From Laetiporus sulphureus 93-53 (taxonomy: Eukaryota; Basidiomycota; Agaricomycetes; Polyporales; Laetiporaceae), in assembly GCF_001632365.1 (NCBI RefSeq), contig NW_024468524.1, positions 552,090 to 616,089 on the forward strand: DNA of 64,000 bases, in the 5' to 3' direction. The notes under the pieces are model-generated. The model saw nothing but the letters and a program-made list of their open reading frames with translations. It searched no databases and was not told the origin of the DNA. Below, one piece after another: positions 19,797-31,623 of the stretch (position 1 is its first letter; every line of letters starts with the position of its first letter). The position numbers were made by a program, and so were the translations under genes.

Positions 19797-22700
19797 ATGC
19801 CTGGCCCCGTTGTTTTGGAGTCACCGGCCTTGGACATGCACTCTCCTGCCCTCTCGCCCGTGTCTAGGATGCAGTTCATGGGACACATACACACTCCTCC
19901 TGCCTCCGATCATTCAACGCACGACCAAGAGCCGTCTGCACCGCCTTCTCCTTCACGCTCCTCATTCCAACCTCGGAATGGGAATGGCGCTGCTTCTCCT
20001 TACTCTATTGACTCCGCTTTCCGGGACCGTCATATGGACAATATTGATCCTGCACTCACGCAAGGTGTTCCTGTCAGCGAAGCTCCGACTCGTCCCAACA
20101 CCTGCGCGAATTGTGGTGCAGGGGATACACCCCTCTGGCGGAGAGACGGAGATGGCAAAACAGTGTGCAATGCATGTGGTTAGTGTCGTCTTCTTCTTCA
20201 TCTATCTCCTTCCGGTCTTCGTCGCGTCAGATAGCGTCAGAGTGAATCGCTCTATCGAGATCCTCGCAATGGCACGTGTGGGAGGGCGTTCGAAGACTAG
20301 ATGCTTCTCCGGAAGTTATCATATCAGGTCCTCGCCCGTGACGCATGTCTATTGCGAGGATAGCGTATAGTCAATAAAGCATACCGCATCGGACACGCTG
20401 ACCTGTCTATCACCCTGCTCCAAATCATCCGGACACGTTTGCTGATGGCCGTTTCTCCCTATTATGCCCATCTTCCCCACCCATCTTCGGCGGCTGATTT
20501 GCCTGCACATCTTCTCGTGGCGTCTCCGTTGGCACGATATTATCGTCTCGGGTACGACGCTACAGGCCTCTATTACAAGGCCCACGGCTCATCTCGTCCC
20601 GTCACTCTCAGACGGTCATCTACAGTCCCCTCAGCCACCCACCCGGACTCTGATCCCGTTGCTACTTCCAACATTGACGGCTCGAAGCCGCCCTACAAAT
20701 CACAGTCCCGAACACCCCTACCTTCTCAAGATCAGCTTTCCAACGCCTCTCACCCACTGGCAACGATGCCGACGCCTGCTGCGTCGCCACTTCCTACGGT
20801 CCAGAACCTAAGCCAAGCGTCGGCTTCGGCTCACCCTCCTTGCGAACAGGCCAAGTCTAATGCGCCAAATCAAGCGCAATTGTCGAAGCCGCATGTACAC
20901 CTTTCCGGAACATGCCCAGGCGACGGACGTTGTGACGGCACGGGAGGCACCACTGCATGTTCTGGCTGCCCCACGTACAACAATGCTCTATCGTCGGTAC
21001 ACTTGCTCGGTAGTGGTCAAGCACCTAGTGCTCCCTCCAAAGCTGCCCCCGCTCCGGCATTGCCTGAGCTGACCCGTGGCACGGAATCCGGGACCGTTGA
21101 ACAGCCCGCTGAGTCGGTGTCCGCCATGGGCCTTCAAGCTGGGGCATCGGCAAACGGTCGGCCTAGAATGCGTACTGCCGTGGGAGCACTATGCTGCGCT
21201 AATTGCGGGACGAGTACGACGCCTTTATGGAGACGAGATGATGTGGGAAATAACATTTGCAACGCGTGTGGTACGTCTTTGTCACGTTCATCTCCCTCTT
21301 CCCTCTTCCTCTTCGTGACACACTACACTGGATTGTTGGGGACCTCCTGTCGTTGCGGATATGCATTGGCTCGTCTTCTCAGCATACTTGAGACCCGAGT
21401 GTTTCAGCGAACCATGTTCACGTGGTGGATATATGTTATTGGGCGGATGTGGCGATTAGCCATCTTATCACAACTCGATCATCCCTGCGATAGGCCATGC
21501 CATCTTATCAGATAACAGTCGCTGCTGCTTCTCAGTCTGGATTCTGGGCCGTTTTGCCGCTATTTGGCGTCGGACCCACCAGTGAGGAATGTTATCTGCG
21601 GGGAGATGCTGCTTGTCGGGATGTTCTAACGCGTACCATGGTGCTGGGACGCGACTTTTCTGGTTAATGTCCGTTGTATTGCATGCGGGGAGGAATGCAG
21701 TGACAGCTCACCGGCCGGCCTATCGATGGCTTGGTGCTTACCTCTACCTTCTCTCGTCCTAATCCCCATCATTTGGGGGATTTTCTGATTTTGCACTCGT
21801 TCTGCCTTGTTTTCGGCTTTTCATCATCGCTAACTGCCGCACTTTTGCCCCGTGTCATTGCACGCGCACAGGGTTGTACTTCAAATTGCACGGCACTCAT
21901 CGCCCCAACTCTATGAAGAAGACCGTTATCAAACGGCGCAAACGTGTCCCTGCTGCAACTGGAGTCCCTAGTTCGCCTACTCAGCAAGATCGCATGACTG
22001 ATCAAGCCGCTGCCGAGGTGCTTGCCAGCGTGCGCGGTCACGCGGGGTCGGGTGGTAGCTCAGGGCCCCAAGAGGAGAGTGAGGAAGATCAGCCAAGACG
22101 GAAACGAGCGCGCAAGGCTCGTGCTCCAAAAGTGCAGCGGGAAGGGGAGGAAGGCATGGATGTGGACGATGATGAGGCCGATGACGAGGAAGGAAAGGCC
22201 AGCGGTTCGCGAAAGCAGCGGCGAGCCCACCATGGCGGCGGTGGCGGTGGCGGTCGCGGTAGCTCGCATGACTCCGGCGCAGCGGGGATGCCATGGGGGG
22301 AGGGGATGCACTCGCAGGCTGTTAACGAGGCAGTGCCATCTTCACATGCTGGTAAGCGTCATCAGCACATGAACAACTGAGTAAGCGCTGACAACAGTGA
22401 TCAATAGGCCAGGAGCTTGACAACAGGTTCGGTGCTGGAGCACCTCGCGGTAATCCGTTCGGACCTCATCCTCATGGCGGATTCGACCTGCCGCCTCTGA
22501 ATGCTGCTATCCATGGTGGAGGGGATGTCTCCATCGCCTCGGCGATGTCAATAATGGGCGTCGCTCACCCTGTCTACCCTCGCTCGGCGTCGCAAGGTTC
22601 GGGCGCTCCTCCGAGCAGGACGCACTCGCCGTTGGCCGGACCCGGGGTAGCTGCAGCTGGCACTTCAGGAGGATACGTTCTGCCACCGCTTGCGCACGGC

Positions 22701-23126
22701 GCGCCTCACCCTCCACACGCGGTCATGAATCACCACGTCCACGGTGCATACAATCCTCGTACACCTCCGCCGAACGCAGCAGTTGCCGCGCAACATGCCG
22801 CCGTGCCGACGGTTGTGGAGCTGGAGCGTCACTACTACGAGCTGGGCGAACAGCGGAGGAGGCTGGAGGAGATGCTCGAGAAAACGGACCGCATGATGGC
22901 GGGCGTGAAGAGAGGGATGGAGGAGATGCGCGCTGGTCAGAAGCACGGTCAGGCTTCCCCTCATCCGCCTTCGCCAGCACCTCAAGGACAGCAGCAGCAG
23001 CAAGAGAAGAAGCCGCAGCAGTCTTCGAGCCAGGCTGTGGCTGTGCCTCTCGGACGTTCGGGGAATACCTCTAGCAAGGACAGTGTGTGGCCCGTCGCTC
23101 CTCCCGAGACATCCAAACGAGATTAA
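19797..23126 (+). CDS. GATA-type iron/siderophore regulator with two zinc fingers (SRE/Urbs1/Fep1 type)
   Basis: Transcription factor that, in this family, represses siderophore and iron-uptake genes when iron is plentiful. Four exons (19797-20178, 20566-21270, 21872-22351, 22408-23126) encode 761 residues. Finger 1 (about residues 102-127) is [18 protein letters not shown]...CNACG; finger 2 (about 337-362) is [18 protein letters not shown]...CNACG. Between them, at about 243-261, is a Cys-X5-Cys-X8-Cys-X2-Cys segment (CPGDGRC...CSGC), the iron-sensing Cys-rich region diagnostic of this family. A basic stretch ([10 protein letters not shown]) follows finger 2, then an acidic/Lys-rich region, a poly-Gly run and a C-terminal coiled coil (about 657-695, [20 protein letters not shown]). 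Both fingers are split by introns at the same place, just after CNACG; these introns are 387 and 601 nt, unusually long here. It is followed on the same strand by the Opi1-like gene. Confidence 0.93.
21461..21515. promoter_or_regulatory. Intronic GATA sites including a perfect ATCWGATAA element
   Basis: Inside the 601-nt intron of the GATA factor, the decamer catcttatca occurs at 21461-21470 and 21501-21510. The second copy runs into ATCAGATAA (21507-21515), which matches ATC(T/A)GATAA, the published binding consensus of Fep1/SRE-type repressors. TTATCAGATAA around it is a palindrome. Location inside the regulator's own intron suggests autoregulation or an internal promoter. Confidence 0.5.
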
Positions 23127-23563
23127 CAGGACTCCATGGTCCGCATTATTGAAACTATCTTTGAGGACATTTTCCTTCTGATTCGTCGTATACGTGGTAG
23201 AATATGTCCGTTCTTTACTTACTTCGCGATGCTCGGTGAGGTTCGCGTATTATACGTTATATTCCTATGTGACTGTTGCCCGTCGACGTGGTACACGTTG
23301 ACAAAAATATTGTATGTTGCGTGTAGTCAATTTTACATTCATTCACAGCTCATAGAAACGCATTGCTACTGAAACGCCTGCAGTTTCGAGGACGAAAAAA
23401 AAGAATAGATAAGAATAAGGCATCCTAGGCCTGTGGCGGAGCGAGAACGATCGACCCACGTGTTACTCTTTCACTATTGCTCGAATTCACATGTGCAGGT
23501 CAGGAGGACCACAACTCGACACCTTCGCCCACGCTCGGGCCATCTGTACCACACCCCTTCATC
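23127..23563. other. Intergenic region between the GATA factor and the Opi1-like gene
   Basis: 437 bases. It contains an A-rich stretch near 23390-23420 with agataag, a GATA-type site, then the presumed Opi1 promoter. No gene is seen. Confidence 0.5.
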
Positions 23564-26426
23564 ATGGCCCTCGATGAGGAAGAGTCAGTGCGTATCGCCG
23601 TGCGCGCTCTCGGCGATATGAGGAACGGCGGCCATGTATCGCCCTCGACGTGTAAGTCGGGCTCGCCACTCTGCTCATTCGACTGCTCACTGCCACACGT
23701 CAGCTTTCCAGCCCACCCCAGCTCTTTCCGTGACATCCGGGAGCTCCTCGCCATCTTTGCCTTCTCCCTCGCTGGATGGAGACTATCGGGCGCTCGATCC
23801 CGTAATTGGAAGCGATCGCCGCGCGGATGGTCGCCAGAGCGAGGATGCGGACTTTGTCTCTCGCATGTCTAAAGTGCCTATCGTGAACAGCGCGATCCGC
23901 GTGTATGAGCAGAGTAAAGCGAGTTCTAGGGTTGTCAAGGTATGTGATTGCTTCCTCAATCCTCTGGATCGCACTTACCTGGATTCATCACGACAGTATG
24001 GCGCGAGGATGATGGAGTCCTCTGTGAAGACAATCTCTCGTCCAGTTATCGATCGTCTTCCTGTCAATCAGCTAGACGAGTTTGCGTGCAGACAGCTCGA
24101 TAGGGTACGTGCTCGTCTTATGTGTCAATCCTTTTCTTCTTTGCTGGCAGCGTGGGCATCGTAGAGGGTACATTGATTACTCTATTAAGCGTTGCAGGAG
24201 GTGCCATGTTCGTGCCCCCGACGTTCAGATTATGTGGATTGCTTATCGTCCGAGGGCACTGAACCTCGTGTTCTATTACTTGACATCTACCTCAGAGGGA
24301 GGTTCCATTGACATGTGTGATCGGGCATTGTCCCCGCTTCTCGCTGCTTATCATGTTTTACCAGTGTCCTTCTCCATTCTGTTCCGTATCTATCATTCCG
24401 TATAAGCTGCTCTTTCACCACAATTGGCCGATTGTTCATTGCTAGCTCTCCTTCTCATTGACCTGCTCCTGCTGAAACAGTACCATGCTAACTCTTTTGG
24501 TCAGATCGAAAATTATACGCGTAGGACTCCTAGTCGGGATCGCGACCGTGTTTCGCGGAGTCCCTCTAGTGCATCAAGTCGGAGCTCGGAGTCATGGGAT
24601 GTGAGAGATCTTACCGCGCCTAGAGGCCCAAGTCACAGCAGGGAAGACGAGCGCTGCAGTCGATGGGAAGATGGTACGTCATTCCACAGTCGAGCTGGAC
24701 CAGCAGATGAACGATGCTGTGTCGCAGGTCCTCAGGCATCTGCGGCGAGGCGCGCGGATAGTCGTACACCGACTCCGCACTCGCAGCTATTCTCACGCCC
24801 GTATTCTGACGGACAGTCTGCATGGGACAACAATACTACGTCGCCTCAGCAGTCGCGTCGGTCCTCTTCTACCACTCAGCCTGAGAATCAACAGGTCGCT
24901 CAGCGCAGCCGATGGCAGGCTATGCTGCTTGAGGCGGGTGGTATCAGCGCAGCTGTCAGCGACGAGAGTATGCGCCGGCTGCGATATGTACTGCAATGGC
25001 TGCAGGTAAGCTTTCGATGCACCTTCTGGACGCTGAGCTGAGGCTCACGACTGCTCAGTATGCGACAGCGCACATCGATGCACAAATACTTGTTCTACGG
25101 AACTTCATCGCGTCGCTACAGCCATCAGACTCGTCCGCCGCTCCAGGGTCGCCACCCATCCACATCTCATCTCAGCATCTCCGTACACTCCATGCCGCCA
25201 AGCGTGATGTCGTTGAAACGATCCGACAAGTGGTGGATATTGTTAGCCGATACGCTGGTGGCGCGCTTCCAGAACCGGCTCGTGCAAGTGTGCGAACATT
25301 TATCCTCCGCTTGCCTCGGCGGTGGGCAGAGGCGGCTGGAGTAGATAGCCACAGCTCGTCTGCCACGGACGGGCGCCACCCTGGCGGCGCTGATAGAGTG
25401 GATAGTCGCCGCGCAAATGCCAGCTCAGCCCCGTACAGCTACGGCCCAGGGGAGGCTGGTCCTTCGCCGCGGTCGCGACCGCCATCGCGTGCGACGTCTC
25501 CAGGGCCCTCGAGGGCGCCTTCGCGCCGTTCATCTTCGAACGGAGTTGCGGGCGCGGTGAGGCATACAGCTGGAAATGGAAGCGTCGCGCCGACCACTGC
25601 ACATGCGGCTAGTCAGGCGGCACAGCGTATCTTGACGCTCGCGACGGAGAGCTTGGATATGCTCCGTGGTGTTACAGCGGTAGTGGGAGAAAGCTTAGAC
25701 CGTGCTGATGCGTACGTCACTCTTTCTCCACTCTTGTGAGTGGTACGCGATATGGCGTGCTGACGGATCTCATACCGCAGATGGGTCGAGAGATTGCGAA
25801 TCATAGGCCTTCAACGCCAGCAGAATGGCGACGTAGATGGGGAGGCGCCCGTCGCTCCAGATGGCTTGCCGAGCATGGCTATGCCTCCATCTGCATCGCA
25901 CTCATCTCATGAGCATCAGCGGGACTTCCACACCCACCGACAGTCATACGTGCAGTCTCCCTCTTCCCCTCTCTCGCCATATGCGCCGCTTTCGCCACTG
26001 GCAAGTGCGACCAGCTCAGGCCGCGCGACCCCGGTATATCCTCTTTCCCGCAGCAACTCCAGCTCTGCGCTGAGCGTCGGGCATCCGGGCTCGCTCTCGA
26101 GCTACTACACCGCTAACACGTTTGATACCGGTGGTGCCGCTGCGTCCCTCAACGCGCTTTCGCTCACGACCAGTTCTGCTGCGGGCTCGCGTTACGCGAC
26201 GCCGAGGAGCATTTCGATCGGGCTTCCGCCGGAGGGTGACGGAGGTGGGGGAACTCAACTCGCTGGAGTCGGTGCCTTCGCGGCTGGCAGCAGGGGCGAG
26301 AAGAGGAGCGCGGATGGAGATGATGACACTGTCGTTGCTGCCACGGCGCTCGCTGGGTTGGCGGGCTCCGCGAAGAGGGTGAAGCAGGATCGTGGTGTGG
26401 ATGAGCGCATGGAGGTAGATTCATGA
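23564..26426 (+). CDS. OPI1: Opi1-family transcriptional regulator of phospholipid synthesis
   Basis: In yeast Opi1 represses inositol/choline-responsive genes and senses phosphatidic acid at the ER. Exon 1 begins MALDEEESVRIAVRALGDMRNGG. The next exon carries the family core DFVSRMSKVPIVNSAIRVYEQSKASSRVVK, followed by YGARMMESSVKTISRPVIDRLPVNQLDEFACRQLDR. After an intron of about 390 nt (roughly 24111-24504), a Ser/Arg-rich stretch leads to RWQAMLLEAGGISAAVSDESMRRL and the conserved helical region AHIDAQILVLRNFIASLQ, then AAQRILTLATESLDMLRGVTAVVGESLDRADAWVERLR. The C-terminal 200 residues are Ser/Pro-rich and end with KRVKQDRG...MEVDS. Several runs match the Opi1 family closely, so the family call is firm; target genes in this species are unknown. 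Confidence 0.93.
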
Positions 26427-28973
26427 ATTGCTATGTGGCCGATGGAAGATGTGTTTGTGCTCCGGTCCGCTATCAAAATTTGTAGTGCTCTCTATATGGA
26501 CTTCTGGTACTAAGTACGGTTGCCGTCTGTGCGTCTATCTCATCGTTGTAATTGGTTATGGTACTCTTGGATGCTCTCTGACCGTCAGTCGCTGATGTTT
26601 CATTCATTTGTATGATTTCTGGTCGATTTTCGGCATGTACATACACCCGAATCTTCTCTGCGACGTCATTCCGGAAATATATATACATGGAGGAGTATAA
26701 GATTGATTTCTTCTGGCTGTGGGTGGGAATCAAGACTGGTAAGGTGCGACGAAGGCAGAGGGTGGGTGTGCATGCGATGAACACGTAAAACCAGACCCGT
26801 TACCGTTGCCATGGATTGCGCGTGCATGTCCTGGTGCGGTCATATTGCTCAATGAAGAAGCAATATCACATTCTTGGAAGCATCCTTCTGATGTTCCTAG
26901 TGAGCGTGCAGGTTGTCAAGATGATATGAATCGCCAGCTTGTTGGAGGCCACACATTTGGACAGACGCAGCTTTCCCTAGCTTTCCTTTTCTTCTTGAAA
27001 TGACCTAGCTTGCGACAATTGACTGGTCTCGCCGACGTCGTTTTGACTTCAATTTGTCATTGCGTCGGATGCTAGAATGCAATCAAAACTCCGTGAAACA
27101 TCATCCATGGCGGCCGATGTCCACCTGTACGTACATACTTTGAATGGAGGGTAAACGTTCATCGGTGAGTCACTCAGCCTTCACCTCACCGACATAGATG
27201 AGATGCGAGGAGGCTCTAGCATGCTAGAATCCTCCATAGCGGTCCCATGTGACGATTATGTTGCACCAGGTATCGTAACTGCACTGGAATACTCGCGGAA
27301 TGATCAGCTCGCCGTTGCTGCAAGACCGACGCACGTTCGAAGAGAGTCGAAGCTCCAGGGACTCGTCGCCACCCTCGCTGGCAATTTGTATCCTGCCGAA
27401 GCATCATCATCGTGATTGATTACTGGCAGAGGATCAGATGTACGTAAGTATGTCACTAAAAACATCTCCGTGCGGAGGTGGCTTGAGCGCCAAACGTTAC
27501 TTCTTGCACCTTTCATCACGGGCGATTCGCTCGGAAGTTCGTATGTGCTTTGTGGGCCGCATTTGGGCTCCTTGTGCCACGCGGCGCACGCCCAGCGTTC
27601 GGTGACAGAAGACAATTGGGCGTCGATTCTGCGATGTAATATCGCGGAGGGACACGAGATACGGCATATCGCGTCCCTCCAGAACGTGGCAATGTTTCAG
27701 CCATGAAGGGTTCCCAGCTGGCTGATGTCTCGCCATTGGATCAAACACACACGAAATGCTGACGTACGGCTTTGTCCATCGGCGAAAACGCGGCAGGACC
27801 TGGTATGAACTTGGTATATTTGTCCATTCACGCGCGTCGTCCCTTTGTAAGTTATACGTTACCGATGCAGCGCCCACACACAGCACCCGGCCGCGGAACC
27901 GTTCTGCTTGCGTCCGTAACACGCGAAACAAACTTGTGATGCGGCTGTTGCAACCTGGAAAAACTTTATACCAGCCGTCCTGCTTGCGCACGTCAGGTAC
28001 GCTTTGGAACTCGCCGTTCTGCCGTTGCGACCCTTATGTTCCCCTACATTTGTATATGCGATACGAAGTGCCTGCGTAACAGCGCCCACCATGTGTCTGA
28101 TGAAGTGCCAGCAGGCGTGGAACTCTTAGTTCCCCGCTCAGGGTTGCCACAATGAAAATGAAAAGCAGTCTCCAGGTTGCTCAACGTGCGCGGTCATGGA
28201 AGCACATGCCGAACTTTCGCTCTCGGAGGAGGCAATCTGGATCCGAAAGGCCCCCGCAGAAGATGATGGTCTGGGATTGAGAACCGTCGTCCTGTGGTCG
28301 CAGCGGAGCACGAAGGGTGCTTCTTCGCCGTTTCGACGCGGATGTACGTACTCTCCTGCCGTCGCCGCATGTTCCTCACAGCGGCGGCTTGCTTCGCGGG
28401 TTCTAAGCATCGCACTCGGTAATCCAATGGCGGACTTGCGACTCGCTGTTCTCATCGCGCGGCCCGAGGTGTCAACTAAATGATTTGTTCTCCGAAGATA
28501 TGCGAATCCCCGACACTGCAGACAAGCAGACAAATGACGTCGTTGCAGAGATAACGTGCGCATAGTTGACATCTGCCGCCCGTGTTTGGTCGTCAACCAT
28601 ACCATATTCTCCCGCGACACTCAGGGCGACCCGAGGAAATGAACGGCCAGTCCAGGTCGACAGCAGTGGTGAAGGCCGATCAATCATGGGCATGGGAATG
28701 AAGAAGCCAGTCCTGAATGACTCTTGCCTATTGAGGATATTATTCAAGGCAAGACACCGATCAACCAGTGCAGCTATCCTTCAAGCGGCGACGACATAAC
28801 CCTGCACATATCTCCGTTTGCCAGCACGTAACCATTACCCGTCTACCTCTCCTGGGCATATTCTGCACAACTCACAGATCTCAGACGCCGCTCTTGGCGA
28901 TTGAAAACGGGGTGTTTTTGCTTGTTTCGTAGCGAAGCCTTTCTTCTTTGGCTGCACCTCACTATGCCTCTCC
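26427..28973. other. 2.5-kb region without recognised gene
   Basis: Short overlapping ORFs occur on both strands (for example 27497-27991 minus and 28138-28620 minus), but none resembles a known family and none has convincing intron-linked continuation. Degenerate coding sequence is possible. The last few hundred bases should be the F-box gene promoter. Confidence 0.45.
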
Positions 28974-31210
28974 AGTCATCCTTTCTCTGTAGGGTACCTT
29001 GCGAGGTGCTCGAGGAGATTTCGGTGAACGTAGCTCTCCTTGACGCTCCCGTTGGCCCGCCTACGGCTCTGGTTCCTTTGCTTCTTACGTGCAAGCATCT
29101 ATACAACACCCTCGGCCTGCACAGTTGTTCTGATGTCTATGCCCGGATCTTCCGCGGTAGCTTCGATTGCAGGGCCGCGCGTCGACGCCTAGGCGAGAAA
29201 GCCGTGAGGCCGAGCCACTTAGCTGCGCAACTGAAAAGGAACTTCGCAACCCTTAGGCGGATTCGCGCCGGCAATCTAGTCCATGACGAGCTGGAGGAAG
29301 ATTTGTGGGCGGTCTGGCTCATGTGTCTCGAGAATGATGGAAAGAACGAACTTCAGCTAGATTGGGCGGGAGTCGACGACTTTCTAGTCCAGTTTCTGCG
29401 GACGCGCCTATGGCACGCGCGCGAGACATACGATAACTGGCCAGCGGAATTCACCATCAACGCTCTAGCTATTTGGATCTATTGGTATAGATTGGATGAA
29501 GGTCCGTCTTTTGATTGTTCATGGAGCTTCAATCTGAGTGATCCGCTATATAGGAAAGCTCGCCACGCTTAACAGCGAAACACGCAAATTGCTTCTCGAC
29601 CGGATCCGCCCCTATGCACTTGCGGCACCACGTTACGCATCGTTCCTCGCTCCTGATAATCATTTCTGCATCCCGCTTCCACGCCGCATTGATGATGAAT
29701 ATGAGCGCGTCCTCGTCACACCCCACGGCTGGTACCCACAGTACAGAGAGCCCTCCATGTGCGTAGAGCTCGTTGAACACTTCGGCCTCAAGCGTGAGCT
29801 GTCCCCTCCCCTCATCGCTCAAGGAGCCAAGCTGCTCTACATCTCGCTCTCCGAAATGCCATTCACGATCGACCCCGCTCTACCCGTCAATCGTGAACAC
29901 GCGATGCAGATGGGCCGGAACTACGTGAATCCGACACAAACGGATCTGATAGAAGCGAACGCGCACAAGGCGGTAAAGTTAATTGGACGGGGCGACCCGG
30001 AATGGACGCAACGCTTGACCGAAGAACAACGCAGATTGGAGGATGACGGCGCTTGGAGGAAGGGCCTCAAAGCCATTAGCGCTGCTTTGGACGAAGAATG
30101 GAATAGGATGGTTGGCTGTGGGAATCCTTATGAAATCAAACCCAAAGGTCCCACGTATGCTTTTGGCACGCTGACTGGGCTTTGGAAGGGTCTGCTGCTC
30201 GTATGTCATATTGTGGCATTCTTCACTGCGAATACTGAGGCTTTCTTCATAGGTACCTGATACCGATCAGTACTTTGCTTTAGTCAACTCTGCGCGCCTC
30301 CCAGCTAGCTTTTCCAGCCAAAACCCGCTAGTAGTCGGTTATCCCATGTACGCAAACCTCCGTGAGCATCACTGCATTATGCCAGAAATGCCCATCATGC
30401 CAGGAGGGTCGGAGGATGAGAACGACGATGGGATTAGCAACGCTTGGTTTCCCCATTGCCGCATTCGTGAGGCGGGCGGATTCGTCACGATCACTGACGA
30501 GGAACATGGGTTCGTCTCTCGGTATGAAACGTTTGTTGAAGGCCGTGACAACTCTCATAATCCGGAAACGTGCACTGCTTGCATACGTGAACGAGAGCTG
30601 GACGAAGTGGAGGAACGAGAGAGGATTGAAGAGATCATGGCTGCCGCAGCATCAAGTAGGTCTTGACTCTTACTCTACCTGATCACTTCTCTCTGACGCG
30701 CGCTTGGATTTGCCGGATGATTAGACGCGGAATATCCAGATGACGACACCAACCTGGTGCGAGTGCGCAAGCAAGTTGACGCCGCCCTCGGTCCCAACAC
30801 AGATGCTGACGAACTCATCGACACTGTGATGAGCGAAGTCACCAGTGACGACGCCAGCAGTCTGGCTGAGAGCGATGGATGCATCGAGAACACCTGCAGC
30901 GGAATCACCGATATTGCCATCACGGGCGAGGTAAGAGGCGCACTCTCTGCCGCACGAGTCTCGCTCACCACATGCCCCGCAGACTTTGCCTAGGCACGGC
31001 CAAGCATGGCATCACTTCTACTTTTACGGCCGCGTTCGCTCCTGGGACGGCCTTGTAGCGATCGTACGTGTGCCGATGATCCCTCAGCTGGGTGTCTACA
31101 TCTTCCGAGGCTACATCGTAGCGGGAAATTTCGTGGGCTCGTGGCGCTTGCGTACCAATCATGTTCGCGCCATCCCCCTCGAGGGTCCCTTCGTTATGAG
31201 TAAGGTATGA
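28974..31210 (+). CDS. F-box-type protein of an expanded Agaricomycete family
   Basis: F-box proteins are substrate receptors of SCF ubiquitin ligases. The N-terminus (MPLQSSFLCRVPCEVLEEI...LLLTCKHLYNTLG) has the F-box pattern: Leu-Pro-type start, then a Leu-rich helix with CKHLYNTL. It is followed by a long conserved helical region (WPAEFTINALAIWIYWYRL). Next come several exons rich in acidic residues with a CTACIRERELDEVEERERIEEI stretch. The final exon reads WHHFYFYGRVRSWDGLVAIVRVP, then YIFRGYIVAGNFVGSWR, a C-terminal signature I recognise from many Agaricomycete F-box-like proteins. Introns are short GT-AG; the first lies at 29502 and is followed by KLATLNSETRK. Such families expand lineage-specifically, so the substrate cannot be guessed. 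Confidence 0.75.
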
Positions 31211-31623
31211 GAACTGTGCTCCCCTTGATGATGTTCGCTGGCCATTTCTTGATTGCGGCGTTGACCGCATGCGATACGACTAATGTGATACGATATCATT
31301 GTTCCCATACGCGTCCACTTGTATAATATAGTTGCACTGCTTTGTTGCTGAGGGACATTTGAATAGCACCTCCATGAGCGAGCAGCTGGCGTCCTGTGTA
31401 GATCTTAACCAGCTGTACAAAACGATGTAGATGCATGTTACCTTATCCCTCAGCTGTTGATGTATCTGTCTTATACCTGGAAGACAAGCCAAGGTTTTGG
31501 ATCATGGACTCGAAATGAGCGATAAGTATAAAATATATGACAAGGCATGAGATGCGACAGGATACTGCGGAGCACCTGTGACACAGGTGCAATATCGAAT
31601 GCTCAGGATAAGACACCGAAGTC
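31211..31623. other. Convergent 3' intergenic region
   Basis: Lies between the F-box gene stop and the VPS9 gene stop. It contains a perfect inverted repeat at 31572-31590 (gcacctgtg, a, cacaggtgc) close to the VPS9-gene stop codon, which could fold in its 3' untranslated region. Confidence 0.5.

Noticed and set aside
27497..28620. Minus-strand ORFs of 160-164 residues upstream of the F-box gene
   Set aside because: No recognisable domain and overlapping ORFs on the other strand of similar length; kept only as an unassigned region.
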